NCBI GenBank assembly: GCA_017619635.1
Contig: JAFZRZ010000044.1
Location: 1-46,090, forward strand
Length of the DNA stretch: 46,090 nucleotides
Reading direction: 5' to 3'
Source: Lachnospiraceae bacterium
GTDB taxonomy: Bacteria; Bacillota; Clostridia; Lachnospirales; Lachnospiraceae
Positions 8,341 to 16,739 of the stretch are shown in pieces. A program made the translations under genes and the position numbers. Positions within the stretch are counted from its first letter, which is position 1; every line of letters starts with the position of its first letter. The notes under the pieces are model-generated. The model searched no databases. It had not been told where the DNA came from and was given only the letters and a program-made list of their open reading frames with translations.

Positions 8341-9399
8341 TCAATCCTTTTTGTATACTATTTCTCTCTGTATATAAAAACTTAATAAGAATAATAAGCA
8401 GTCTACAGGTATCTTTACCACAACCTCAGGTAATCCCGGCAATAACATATGTCCTGCGCTTACAAGCATACCGCTTAAGAGCATTATCACCACGGCTAGT
8501 ATCAGATACTTTACCGCTGCTTTTGCCCTGCTGCCTTTTCCTTTAAAAACAACCTGATAATTTATAAAGAAGTTGTAAATCGCTGACAAAACCCTGGCAC
8601 ATATCGTTGATATCATGATATATCCAAACGGTAACTGCATTCTTCTGGTAAGTGAGCAGAATATGTTAAACAACACCATATCCACAACGCTTGATGACAA
8701 AGATGATATCAAAAATCTGAAAAACACCACATATATCTTTAAGGAATCTTTTATAGGATTAAAATGACTCGACTTATTGTCTTCAAGATATATGGTCTCT
8801 ATCGGTACCTCTTTTATCTTTATCTCCAGCTCCTTTGCCAAAAGAAGCATATTGGTCTCAAATTCATACCTTTCACCCTTTTCGGTGAGCAGTATCTTCA
8901 TGTATTCTTTAGGTATCCCTCTTAAGCCTGTCTGTGTATCGCTGATCGAAATACCGGTAAGGAGCTTCATTACCCTGCTTGTTGTCTTATTTCCAAAGAC
9001 AGACCTGGCCGGTATACCGTCCTTGTTGAAATCCCTTACTCCAAGGATCAGGGAATCATTGTCATTTATAAGCGCTTCTTTGCATCTTGCGATATCGGTG
9101 ACACTGTGCTGTCCGTCCGAATCGGCAGTCACCACTCCGCAAAGATCTGGATATTCATTAAGACAGTGATTAAATGCGGTCTTAAGTCCTCTTCCCTTAC
9201 CCATGTTCACTGCGTGCGTAAGTACCACTCCACCACGTTTTCTTACTTCTTCAAATACATTTCCGTGGTTTTGTTTATCCGATCCGTCATCAACGACTAT
9301 TACCGGACCCAGCCTGGCTTCATTCAGTTTATCCATCAAACCTATAAGTTTTTCATCCGGTTCGTAAGCCGGAATGACTATAGGGACTGTTCTTTCCAT
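8341..9399 (-). CDS. GT2 glycosyltransferase fused to a GtrA-like flippase domain
   Basis: About 352 residues. The N-terminal half is a family 2 glycosyltransferase of the polyprenyl-phosphate sugar synthase type (VPIVIPAYEPDEKL, VVDDGSD, the TADSDGQH metal site and ISDTQTGLRGIP). The C-terminal 130 residues hold four predicted membrane segments of the GtrA/DPMS type, including the basic YNFFINYQVVFKGKG stretch. Known Gtr systems use a GT2 enzyme to load sugar on undecaprenyl phosphate and GtrA to flip it; here the two are one protein. ATG 9397-9399 has GAGG 6 nt upstream; another in-frame ATG at 9409-9411 is possible. It follows the GT-C-like gene directly, suggesting coupled expression. Confidence 0.88.
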   Translation of the reverse strand: MERTVPIVIPAYEPDEKLIGLMDKLNEARLGPVIVVDDGSDKQNHGNVFEEVRKRGGVVLTHAVNMGKGRGLKTAFNHCLNEYPDLCGVVTADSDGQHSVTDIARCKEALINDNDSLILGVRDFNKDGIPARSVFGNKTTSRVMKLLTGISISDTQTGLRGIPKEYMKILLTEKGERYEFETNMLLLAKELEIKIKEVPIETIYLEDNKSSHFNPIKDSLKIYVVFFRFLISSLSSSVVDMVLFNIFCSLTRRMQLPFGYIMISTICARVLSAIYNFFINYQVVFKGKGSRAKAAVKYLILAVVIMLLSGMLVSAGHMLLPGLPEVVVKIPVDCLLFLLSFYIQREIVYKKD

Positions 9400-9417
9400 A
9401 TCTTCCCTCATAAATCC

Positions 9418-11280
9418 TTAATGTTCAGCCACAAGACGTATGCCCTGATCAGTGTCAGTCACTCTGTATACATTTCCCGATATATATTCCTGTCCCGATT
9501 CCATCAGCGGTTCAAACAGTGACGATGCCTGATAAGAACTGTCTTCGATATAAATATAATGAGCATGGCTTGAACGGATCCTGTCACTTATCATCTCCGG
9601 CGTATCGGATTCTGTCAGATATCCGTCATAGACCATAGCAACAGGACTGGCTTCCCTGCTTATATAAGCATCATGGACCCAGTGATATTCATGTCCGTCT
9701 CTGATAACAAGTATCCTCTTTCCCCAATATCTTTCATCAGAAACAGAATTAATAAGTTCTCTGCCGTCATCTCCGACCATATCATCTATCACGGCTCTAT
9801 CATCGGATAACGTATTTCTGTATCCGTTCAAATGGCGGTATATACCTAAATAATCAGCCGTCATGAGCACACATGCCACTATGATAAGGACTGCTCTTTT
9901 TATCAGTTTTTCATTCTGACTTGCTTTTACCCTGTCTAATAGAATACCGGTTAAAAGCATGGTGCTTCCCAGTGTGAACGGACAGCAGTATCTGGCTATC
10001 GAAACCGCCATTGCATAGGCATCCAGATACTGTTCCTCTGTCTGAAATATGGATATATGCGCCAAAAATATGATACCATATGCAGTCAAACCGGTGATCG
10101 CCAGGAAAAGGATGAGCTTTACAGTTTCCTTTGAATCGATCAGTTTTAAATAAGCTATTATACCTATAACCGCAAATATGATAAAGACCGCTGCTGCTGA
10201 AGAAAGATCAAGAGTTATATTTCTGTCTGCATGCATGGGCATCGTAAGAAATCCGCTTAAGAAATAATGCATCTTATCCGCTGCATTGTCAGGAACACTG
10301 TATCCTGAGCTTGCCATCTTTATACCTGCTCCCGTAAGTTTTGCAACTCTTCTGTTCATGAGACAGAATATAAGCCAGCTGCCATAAAATGTTGCACTTA
10401 CAGCAATGGATATAAGTATCGCCTTATGTTTTTTTGCAACAACAAGATAGAATATCAGAGCAAACAACGCCCATTCAAAACCTACTGACTTTGTCAAAAA
10501 AAGCACCGAGGTATAAACCGCTATCCTTCCGTAATAAAATATCTTCTCGTGACCTTCCTGTTCCCATATGGACAAAAGCAGTGCTCCATATATGATGGCC
10601 ATTGTTATATCTGCGGGAGTTCCATAGAATATGATACCGTTGAACACTCCAGGTAACATGATCACTGTTACAAAAAACATGAACTTTATTAATGCAGCGA
10701 ATTTTGTTTCAGACTTATCAACCAGCCTGTCTATATGACCGGCAAGCGGCATCAGAAAGATCAGATTCAAAGTAAAATATCCTACAAACTGATAACTTTC
10801 ATTGTAAGAATTTGGACTTATCTGTAAAAACAGCCACTTAAACAGGGATGTTACCGGCGGATAATCACCAAACTCCGGTGAGACATTTCCGTATTTTCCG
10901 GGAAAACCGTTCATAAAAAAGATCTGTTTTGCATCCGATGACCAGAAGTTGATATCATCCCACCAGGTAAAGATCTCTTTTGAAGTCAGCACAGTCACTG
11001 ATATAACAGTAAGTACAAAACATATAAGTATCACGGATCTTAAACCGGCAAATGCTTCTTTACCGCTCTTTTTTCTGATCACACATACCGCTTCTGTAAG
11101 GATATATATCAGAGATATTATACCTATTAGCTTTAATCCCCTGAAAAAAGCAAGACAGTATAAGAGCAGTATGAGACCTGCAGAGCAAACAGCCAGCGTA
11201 TCGGCTATGTTCTCTTTATATTTATTTGACATACGCGCCGATAAAAGCAAAAGCGCAATAAAAACAAGTATCAATATCAT
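9418..11280 (-). CDS. GT-C-like polytopic membrane glycosyltransferase, paralog A
   Basis: A 620-residue protein with about 12 hydrophobic segments and a soluble C-terminal domain of about 130 residues. The first extracellular loop has adjacent acidic residues (D108-D109 in WWDDINFW) and the block FGDYPPVTSLFKWLFL, the arrangement of GT-C transferases that take sugar from a polyprenyl-phosphate donor. Other marked blocks are LFLTKSVGFEW, TMPMHADRN and AHISIFQTEEQYL. It is a clear paralog of the protein at 13389-15263. The GT2-GtrA gene directly downstream would make and flip the donor. The acceptor (teichoic acid, wall glycan or protein) is unknown. The GT-C assignment is inference from layout and motifs. 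Confidence 0.75.
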   Translation of the reverse strand: MILILVFIALLLLSARMSNKYKENIADTLAVCSAGLILLLYCLAFFRGLKLIGIISLIYILTEAVCVIRKKSGKEAFAGLRSVILICFVLTVISVTVLTSKEIFTWWDDINFWSSDAKQIFFMNGFPGKYGNVSPEFGDYPPVTSLFKWLFLQISPNSYNESYQFVGYFTLNLIFLMPLAGHIDRLVDKSETKFAALIKFMFFVTVIMLPGVFNGIIFYGTPADITMAIIYGALLLSIWEQEGHEKIFYYGRIAVYTSVLFLTKSVGFEWALFALIFYLVVAKKHKAILISIAVSATFYGSWLIFCLMNRRVAKLTGAGIKMASSGYSVPDNAADKMHYFLSGFLTMPMHADRNITLDLSSAAAVFIIFAVIGIIAYLKLIDSKETVKLILFLAITGLTAYGIIFLAHISIFQTEEQYLDAYAMAVSIARYCCPFTLGSTMLLTGILLDRVKASQNEKLIKRAVLIIVACVLMTADYLGIYRHLNGYRNTLSDDRAVIDDMVGDDGRELINSVSDERYWGKRILVIRDGHEYHWVHDAYISREASPVAMVYDGYLTESDTPEMISDRIRSSHAHYIYIEDSSYQASSLFEPLMESGQEYISGNVYRVTDTDQGIRLVAEH

Positions 11281-11352
11281 GTCACACCCAAAAATCTATC
11301 TTTAAGAGTCAAACATACTCATATTATCATAAGTGACGCCTATTTTGTATTG

Positions 11353-11838
11353 TCATTTCGAAGTTTCCAGTATACGACGGATACGATCATCGTCCTTATG
11401 CCACACAGTTTCCAAGGGCCAGGGCAGTCCCAAGATATAATCCCTGTCATGATCATTAAAGATCTCCAGCTTTTTTATGAATGCTTCTTTATCTTTGTAT
11501 ATCTGTTTTCCAAAATCACAGGGCAGATATTCACCTTTGAGTTCTACCGGTCTTTTGATCTGTTTATAACTGATACGGCCATATTCATCCTGTATCTTTT
11601 CATAAGTCACAGATTGTTTTGATCCCTGCCCTGACGGATCACTAAGACAGATAGTCGCATTATCCAAAAAATGTGCCCATACGAGTTTTGCCACTGTTTC
11701 TTTTGAAACCGGATAATCAAGTTTTTCATATATCTCATTCACATTCAAGCCTTTGTCGGCAAGAGTCCGGATAGTCCCTCCCACTGCAAAGTCTGTTGTG
11801 AAATTCGATAAAGCCTTCTGAAAATACTTATTTTCCAT
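11353..11838 (-). CDS. Protein of unknown function, 161 aa
   Basis: Not recognised. A soluble, charged protein with no signal peptide or membrane segment. Residues 18-60 (VGGTIRTLADKGLNVNEIY...VSKETVAKLVWAHFL) look like a helical, possibly winged-helix-type unit. The rest is acidic/basic and contains YLPCDFGKQIYKD and LGLPWPLETVWHKDDDRIRRIL. It lies head to head with the GNAT gene across a 105-bp gap containing a short palindrome (11862-11877), and upstream of paralog A on the same strand. A regulatory role is possible from position only. Codon use looks like its neighbours, and an ATG start is clear. Confidence 0.7.
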   Translation of the reverse strand: MENKYFQKALSNFTTDFAVGGTIRTLADKGLNVNEIYEKLDYPVSKETVAKLVWAHFLDNATICLSDPSGQGSKQSVTYEKIQDEYGRISYKQIKRPVELKGEYLPCDFGKQIYKDKEAFIKKLEIFNDHDRDYILGLPWPLETVWHKDDDRIRRILETSK

Positions 11839-11943
11839 TCCTAACCCTCATTACTTCAAACATGATATTTATATCATATCACTTGTTGTAGATTATAAAA
11901 GGATATAAAATATTTAAGATAACATCTATGGAGATATTTGAAC
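11839..11943. promoter_or_regulatory. Divergent promoter region with a short palindrome
   Basis: This AT-rich gap lies between two head-to-head genes. ATGATAT and ATATCAT (11862-11868 and 11871-11877) form an inverted repeat with a 2-bp centre. TATAAA at 11904-11909 is a possible -10 for the + strand, without a convincing -35. GGAG at about 11930 serves the GNAT gene. Confidence 0.4.
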
Positions 11944-12711
11944 ATGGAAAACATGCGCATTTCAAAAGATACGCTCAACACGATGATGAAACAGGTATAT
12001 CTGGATTGTAACGGTAAGGAATCCTATGAGATAGCTGACGGTGTGTTCCTTGCCCCTTCAAAGATATTACCGGGTTCCCGCATCATAGATAAGATGGATC
12101 CTTTTTTCAGAGTGATCGTCATAATGGGGAAAGCATATATCATGGCCGATGAATCTATACTGGGAGGCTGTGAGGAATTATTCAAAGACAGCAAACCAGA
12201 ATGGTTCTTTAACTTTGACAATCTAAGAAGGATCGACTATATAATGCATGATTACGGTCGTGAGATAGTCAATACACATATATATTATCTGCCTGCAAAA
12301 GGATCTGCTGTTGAAAAAGAATACGGTGACGAGATCTGGCTTGATGAGAAACAGATAGAATCAATGAAAGAGACCAACGTGTGTCACAGGGCTCTTTGCT
12401 ATTCTCCCACTCAGCCCGATGTTATCGCTGTCATGTTAAAAGACGGCGATAAGATAAAAGGCATGGCAGGTGCAAGTCTTGACGGAAAATATGTACGCCA
12501 GATCGGGATAGATGTAAAAGAAGGTTATGAAGGTCAGGGTCTTGGAGTGCATCTGGTAAAGCTTTTAAAACAAAGACTCATTGATCAGGATACCCTTCCT
12601 TTTTACGGAACAAGCGAAAGTCATGCCATTTCAAGGACCATTGCTATAAGATCAGGCTTTATGCCGGCTTTCAGTGAATTCTTTGTCTCCGCTACAAAAG
12701 ATAAGAAATAA
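11944..12711 (+). CDS. GNAT family N-acetyltransferase
   Basis: About 255 residues. The C-terminal part is a GNAT domain with the acetyl-CoA binding turn GYEGQGLGVHLVKLL and the following ESHAISRTIAIRSGFMPAF, typical of GNAT motifs A and B. The N-terminal 110 residues are not recognised as a separate family. The substrate is unknown. The frame also has a TTG at 11938, but ATG 11944-11946 is preferred, with GGAG about 10 nt upstream. It ends 2 nt before the phosphopantetheinyl transferase gene, so the two are almost certainly cotranscribed. The block runs against the fork, unlike the surrounding minus-strand genes. Confidence 0.82.
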   Translation: MENMRISKDTLNTMMKQVYLDCNGKESYEIADGVFLAPSKILPGSRIIDKMDPFFRVIVIMGKAYIMADESILGGCEELFKDSKPEWFFNFDNLRRIDYIMHDYGREIVNTHIYYLPAKGSAVEKEYGDEIWLDEKQIESMKETNVCHRALCYSPTQPDVIAVMLKDGDKIKGMAGASLDGKYVRQIGIDVKEGYEGQGLGVHLVKLLKQRLIDQDTLPFYGTSESHAISRTIAIRSGFMPAFSEFFVSATKDKK

Positions 12712-12713
12712 AT

Positions 12714-13358
12714 ATGATCACTTATTATTTACCGGTAACAACTTCACATTTTTCCAATAAGGAAGAATCATTACTCGGACTTGTCTCTGATAAAAGACGT
12801 TTGGAGATAGAACGATTAAAATTTTCCGATTCAAAGCTTCTTTCCCTTTATTCGGAACTTTTGGTTCGATACTGTCTGACTAAACTCACCAAAGTAAATT
12901 TTTCAGATTTTGTCTTTGACAGGACCGAAAAGGGAAAGCCATATGTGACAGGTCATGATGATATTGATTTCAATATATCCCACACAAAGGGTATGATACT
13001 GTGCAGTGTGACTGACACAGGTAAAGTCGGTGTTGATGTGGAAAAGATCCGCCCGATAAAATACAACATCATGAAGCGTTGCTTTAATCCCAAAGAGATA
13101 TCCTATGTGGAGCAGATACCGTCATCCGATCAAAAGTTCTTTGAGATCTGGACAAAAAAAGAAGCCTATACCAAATATCTGGGTACCGGGCTTACTATCG
13201 ATATAACCGCCATAAATATGCTCTCACCCGAACATTCAGATAAGATCTATAGTTTAAAATCGGGTGATTATGTCTTCTCAATATATTGTGATGACAACAA
13301 AGCGGTCATTCCCGTATGCATATCGGAAGATGAGCTTACAGACAGCATAATACACTGA
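12714..13358 (+). CDS. Sfp-type 4'-phosphopantetheinyl transferase
   Basis: A 214-residue enzyme that moves phosphopantetheine from CoA onto a Ser of carrier proteins. The Sfp signatures are present in order: GKPYV near residue 75, NISHTKG near 90, GVDVEKIRPI (metal-binding Asp and Glu) near 105-114, and FFEIWTKKEAYTKYLGTGL near 142-160 (catalytic W-K-E-x-x-x-K). No acyl, peptidyl or D-alanyl carrier gene is in the window, so its client is elsewhere. Cotranscription with a GNAT protein and a GT-C-like protein points to a modified envelope or secondary-metabolite product, but that is inference. Confidence 0.92.
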   Translation: MITYYLPVTTSHFSNKEESLLGLVSDKRRLEIERLKFSDSKLLSLYSELLVRYCLTKLTKVNFSDFVFDRTEKGKPYVTGHDDIDFNISHTKGMILCSVTDTGKVGVDVEKIRPIKYNIMKRCFNPKEISYVEQIPSSDQKFFEIWTKKEAYTKYLGTGLTIDITAINMLSPEHSDKIYSLKSGDYVFSIYCDDNKAVIPVCISEDELTDSIIH

Positions 13359-13388
13359 TCAGAACATCAATGAAACGGAAATACTAAC

Positions 13389-15263
13389 ATGGGTTTAGTT
13401 TTTATATCAACAATATTTCTTGCACTGATCCTCATGTCGGCAGTGACAGCAAACAAATTCAAAGAAAACATCATGGATACATTTCCGGTATCCACCTGCG
13501 TTTTGATCCTAATCCTTTATATACTCGCTTTTTTCAGAGGTATGAAGCTTATCGGTGTATTTGCTGCTTTTTATATCATTGTCCAGACAGCTTTGCTGAT
13601 CAGGGAAAAGAAATTTAAAGAGACTGCTGCCATACTTGCTGATCCTGTTTTTTTAAGTTATTTTACGGTTGTCATGGCAATAGCTGTTATCATATCCAAA
13701 ACAGTTCTGGTGTGGTCCGATGACATCAACTTCTGGGCAGGTGATGCCAAACAGTTATATTTTCTTAACGGCTTCGCACCAAAATATGGTAACGTATGTC
13801 CTGAATATGGAGACTATCCCCCCGTTACAAGCCTTTTTAAATGGCTCTTTCTTCAGATTTCTTATCGCAGATACTCTGAAGGCTTACAGTTTTCGGGATA
13901 TTCTGTTTTAATCTATATCCTGATGATGCCTCTTGCAGGTAAGGTAAAGAAGTTAAATCTTTTCACAAACAGATTTCTGTCTGTTCTTATAGGCATACTT
14001 TTTCCCATAACGATAATCTTACTGCCCGGCGTTTTCAGCGGTCTTGTCTGTTATGCTACCGCTTCTGATATTCCCATGGGTATCCTTTACGGAATCCTCC
14101 TTCTTACCATATGGGAGCAAAACGAAACTGGTGAGTTTTTCTATTATGCAAAGATAGCATTATATACTTCTGTTTTGCTTTTGACCAAATCTGTCGGCAT
14201 AGAATGGGTTCTCTTTGCTTTGATCTTCTATCTTTTATTTGCAAAGAAACAAAAAAAGCTCCTCATCTCTCTGGCTTTCAGTGGCTGCTTTTTTATCAGT
14301 TGGCTGTTATTTTGCCTGATAAATGAAAGAACCGCTGATCTTACACAGTCAAGCAAAAACATCATAATTGAAGGATATCAGTTACCGGCCATAGCAAAAG
14401 ATATGTTTTATTCTTTTACGCAGGCTTTCTGGCTAAGACCAATGCATGCAAACCACAATGTTGCACTGGATCCTTCTACAGGTCTTACTGTCATTCTTTT
14501 ACTGATTTTTGTTATCTTTTTGGGATTTAAAAAGTTTTTGGATAAAAAAGAAACAATAAAATTGTTCTCTTTTATGTCAGTATCTGCTCTTATTGGTTAC
14601 GGCATCATATTATTTGCACATATCTCGATATTCCAGGCTGAAGATCAGTATCTTAATACTTATATCATGTGTCATTCGATATCAAGATACGGCTGTCCGA
14701 TATCTTTTGGAGGTGCAATACTATTAGCCGGTATAATGCTTGACAGACTCAAAGATCAAAAAAGCCTGTTGTTCCAAAGGATTACGGTCATAGTTTTCAT
14801 GTTACTAATATGGCTTACAACAGATTATGGGGGACTAAAAGAATATCTTTATAAATATAAAGGGCATATCGCTTATTATAACGGTGTTTTTGAAGATATG
14901 ATGACTGATGAAGGAAGGGTTTTGATCTACCGATTATCCAATGAACAGTACTTCGGAAAGAGGATCATCGTTTTTCGTGATGAAAACAGAGAGATAATGG
15001 ATTATGACTCATATCTTAAAAAAGAGGTAAGTCCCGTATCTTTGGTGTTTGATACATACAATGCAGATAAGGACACATATGAGATCTTAGCCGAAAAGAT
15101 AAGAGAAAGTCATGCGCAGTATGTATATATCGCAGAAAATGAAGCGGCAGAAGAAACAGCTAAAGAGCTCTTTGAACCTTTGATGGATAAAAACGTGCAG
15201 TTTCAGACAGAAGTCGTATATTGTGTAGATACTGATGCGGGTGTTGTGATAAAAGAAAGATGA
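13389..15263 (+). CDS. GT-C-like polytopic membrane glycosyltransferase, paralog B
   Basis: A 624-residue paralog of the protein at 9418-11280. It is collinear over its whole length, with the same acidic pair (D111-D112 in WSDDINFW), an identical DYPPVTSLFKWLFLQIS block, LLTKSVGIEW, LRPMHANHN and FAHISIFQAEDQYL. About 12 membrane segments are followed by a soluble C-terminal domain. Conserved positions cluster in predicted outer-face loops, as expected for donor and acceptor sites. It is third in the plus-strand block after the GNAT and PPTase genes. Its stop codon is one base from the stop of the convergent GGDEF gene, with no hairpin terminator between. The two paralogs probably act on different acceptors or sugars. 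Confidence 0.75.
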   Translation: MGLVFISTIFLALILMSAVTANKFKENIMDTFPVSTCVLILILYILAFFRGMKLIGVFAAFYIIVQTALLIREKKFKETAAILADPVFLSYFTVVMAIAVIISKTVLVWSDDINFWAGDAKQLYFLNGFAPKYGNVCPEYGDYPPVTSLFKWLFLQISYRRYSEGLQFSGYSVLIYILMMPLAGKVKKLNLFTNRFLSVLIGILFPITIILLPGVFSGLVCYATASDIPMGILYGILLLTIWEQNETGEFFYYAKIALYTSVLLLTKSVGIEWVLFALIFYLLFAKKQKKLLISLAFSGCFFISWLLFCLINERTADLTQSSKNIIIEGYQLPAIAKDMFYSFTQAFWLRPMHANHNVALDPSTGLTVILLLIFVIFLGFKKFLDKKETIKLFSFMSVSALIGYGIILFAHISIFQAEDQYLNTYIMCHSISRYGCPISFGGAILLAGIMLDRLKDQKSLLFQRITVIVFMLLIWLTTDYGGLKEYLYKYKGHIAYYNGVFEDMMTDEGRVLIYRLSNEQYFGKRIIVFRDENREIMDYDSYLKKEVSPVSLVFDTYNADKDTYEILAEKIRESHAQYVYIAENEAAEETAKELFEPLMDKNVQFQTEVVYCVDTDAGVVIKER

Positions 15264-15264
15264 T

Positions 15265-16698
15265 TTATTTAACAAACTCATCTGACAGCAGTTCTGACAG
15301 GAAGTAAAGTATGGCACATTCATATTCCTGCCATATACGAAGACTTCTCTTTACAGCACATATAAGATATCCGTAAATATCAGATCCTTTCCTGATACGC
15401 ACGATCATAACTGATTCAAAACCATTTTTCATCAGTGTGTCATAAAATACGGGCGAACTCTTTTTAACCGATTCCAGTGTGCTTTCTGAGAATATATCAT
15501 CTGTCATGATCTTAAAGATATCACAGGCATTTCCATTAAAATCTTCTTCCAGTACAGCCTTCATATCTTTGTCTTTCATAACATAGTAAAGATCTTCGAT
15601 CTGAAGCATGTTTTTCAGCAATGGCATAGCTTCTTTAAGCTTATTTCCAAAACCGTTCACATTTTCTATGCAGAGTTTAAGATTATGCATATCGGTAAAT
15701 ATGCCGTTTTTTGCTATCTTATGAATCTCTATATCATCATGCTTATCTTTTTCATATATCGTATAACAGTTTCTTCCCCTGTTCTTCCCCAGATAAAGCA
15801 TCTTGTCGATAAGACCGAAAAGATCCGTGAAATTGTCCGCATCATAAGGAAATGTGGCACATCCCACAGTTCCTGTAACAAATGAGGATCCGTTTTCAAA
15901 ATCCACATTTATTCGCATAGCATCAGAATCATCATAGAGATTCTTAAAGAAAAGCTCCTTATCTTTATGTTTGATATTGTGAAGATCTATAAGTAAAAGT
16001 TCATCTCCGCCGAATCTGCCGGCAAGACCCGCTGTGCCTATATATTCAGCAAGTCCCTTTGACACAGCGTTTAATACCTTATCGCCAGCGCTGTGACCAA
16101 AACTGTCATTGATAAACTTAAAGTTATCCAGATCGACTATCGTAAAAGTAAACGGAATATCATTAGCTATCAAAGATGTAACGAATTTGATGGAATATGC
16201 CCGTGAAAGTATTCCTGTCAAAGGATCAAGGATCTCATCCAGGCTTATCTCATCGATTATCTTATCAAAATAATCGAATTTCCTCAGACTGTTTATATCA
16301 TATATGATCTGTGAGCCATCCAGGTAGTTCTTGCGGCGTACCACTTCTGTAATGTCCACAAAACTTCCGACCAGACCTACTATCTTTTCACCATCATACA
16401 AAGGACGCTTTGAAGCGATGATATCTCTTTCCTCACCTTTTATAATGCATTTTCCCTGAACTTTATACGTACTTCTGCCTGCAAGAACGCGCAGTTCATC
16501 CTGCATATACGGTTCCGGATCGGTATGCCATCCCATATCCTCATCAGTTTTTCCGATGAGAACATCTGCTGATTCAAACCCGTAAAAATCTAAAAATGCC
16601 TGATTAACACCTAAAAACCGTCTGTCTTTATCCTTCCAGAACACACAATCCTGAGATGTGTTGATGATATTGTCAAATAACTCAACTGTCATTTTCAT
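15265..16698 (-). CDS. PAS-GGDEF sensor diguanylate cyclase with a C-terminal GAF-like region
   Basis: A 477-residue soluble protein. A PAS domain covers about residues 5-120 (FWKDKDRRFLGVNQAFLDFYG...GSFVDITEVVRR). A GGDEF domain covers about 165-320, with DPLTGILSRAY, NDSFGHSAGDKVL and the active-site GRFGGDELLLI. The last 140 residues look like a GAF-type sensor fold but are weakly defined. It should make cyclic di-GMP from GTP in response to a ligand. GGDEL instead of GGDEF/GGEEF keeps the catalytic residues. A plausible c-di-GMP phosphodiesterase (HD-GYP) lies at 39998-41050. No membrane segment is present. Confidence 0.88.
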   Translation of the reverse strand: MKMTVELFDNIINTSQDCVFWKDKDRRFLGVNQAFLDFYGFESADVLIGKTDEDMGWHTDPEPYMQDELRVLAGRSTYKVQGKCIIKGEERDIIASKRPLYDGEKIVGLVGSFVDITEVVRRKNYLDGSQIIYDINSLRKFDYFDKIIDEISLDEILDPLTGILSRAYSIKFVTSLIANDIPFTFTIVDLDNFKFINDSFGHSAGDKVLNAVSKGLAEYIGTAGLAGRFGGDELLLIDLHNIKHKDKELFFKNLYDDSDAMRINVDFENGSSFVTGTVGCATFPYDADNFTDLFGLIDKMLYLGKNRGRNCYTIYEKDKHDDIEIHKIAKNGIFTDMHNLKLCIENVNGFGNKLKEAMPLLKNMLQIEDLYYVMKDKDMKAVLEEDFNGNACDIFKIMTDDIFSESTLESVKKSSPVFYDTLMKNGFESVMIVRIRKGSDIYGYLICAVKRSLRIWQEYECAILYFLSELLSDEFVK

Positions 16699-16739
16699 GA
16701 AAGTCTCGCTCCAAATGAAAACAAAGTACTATAATCCAT

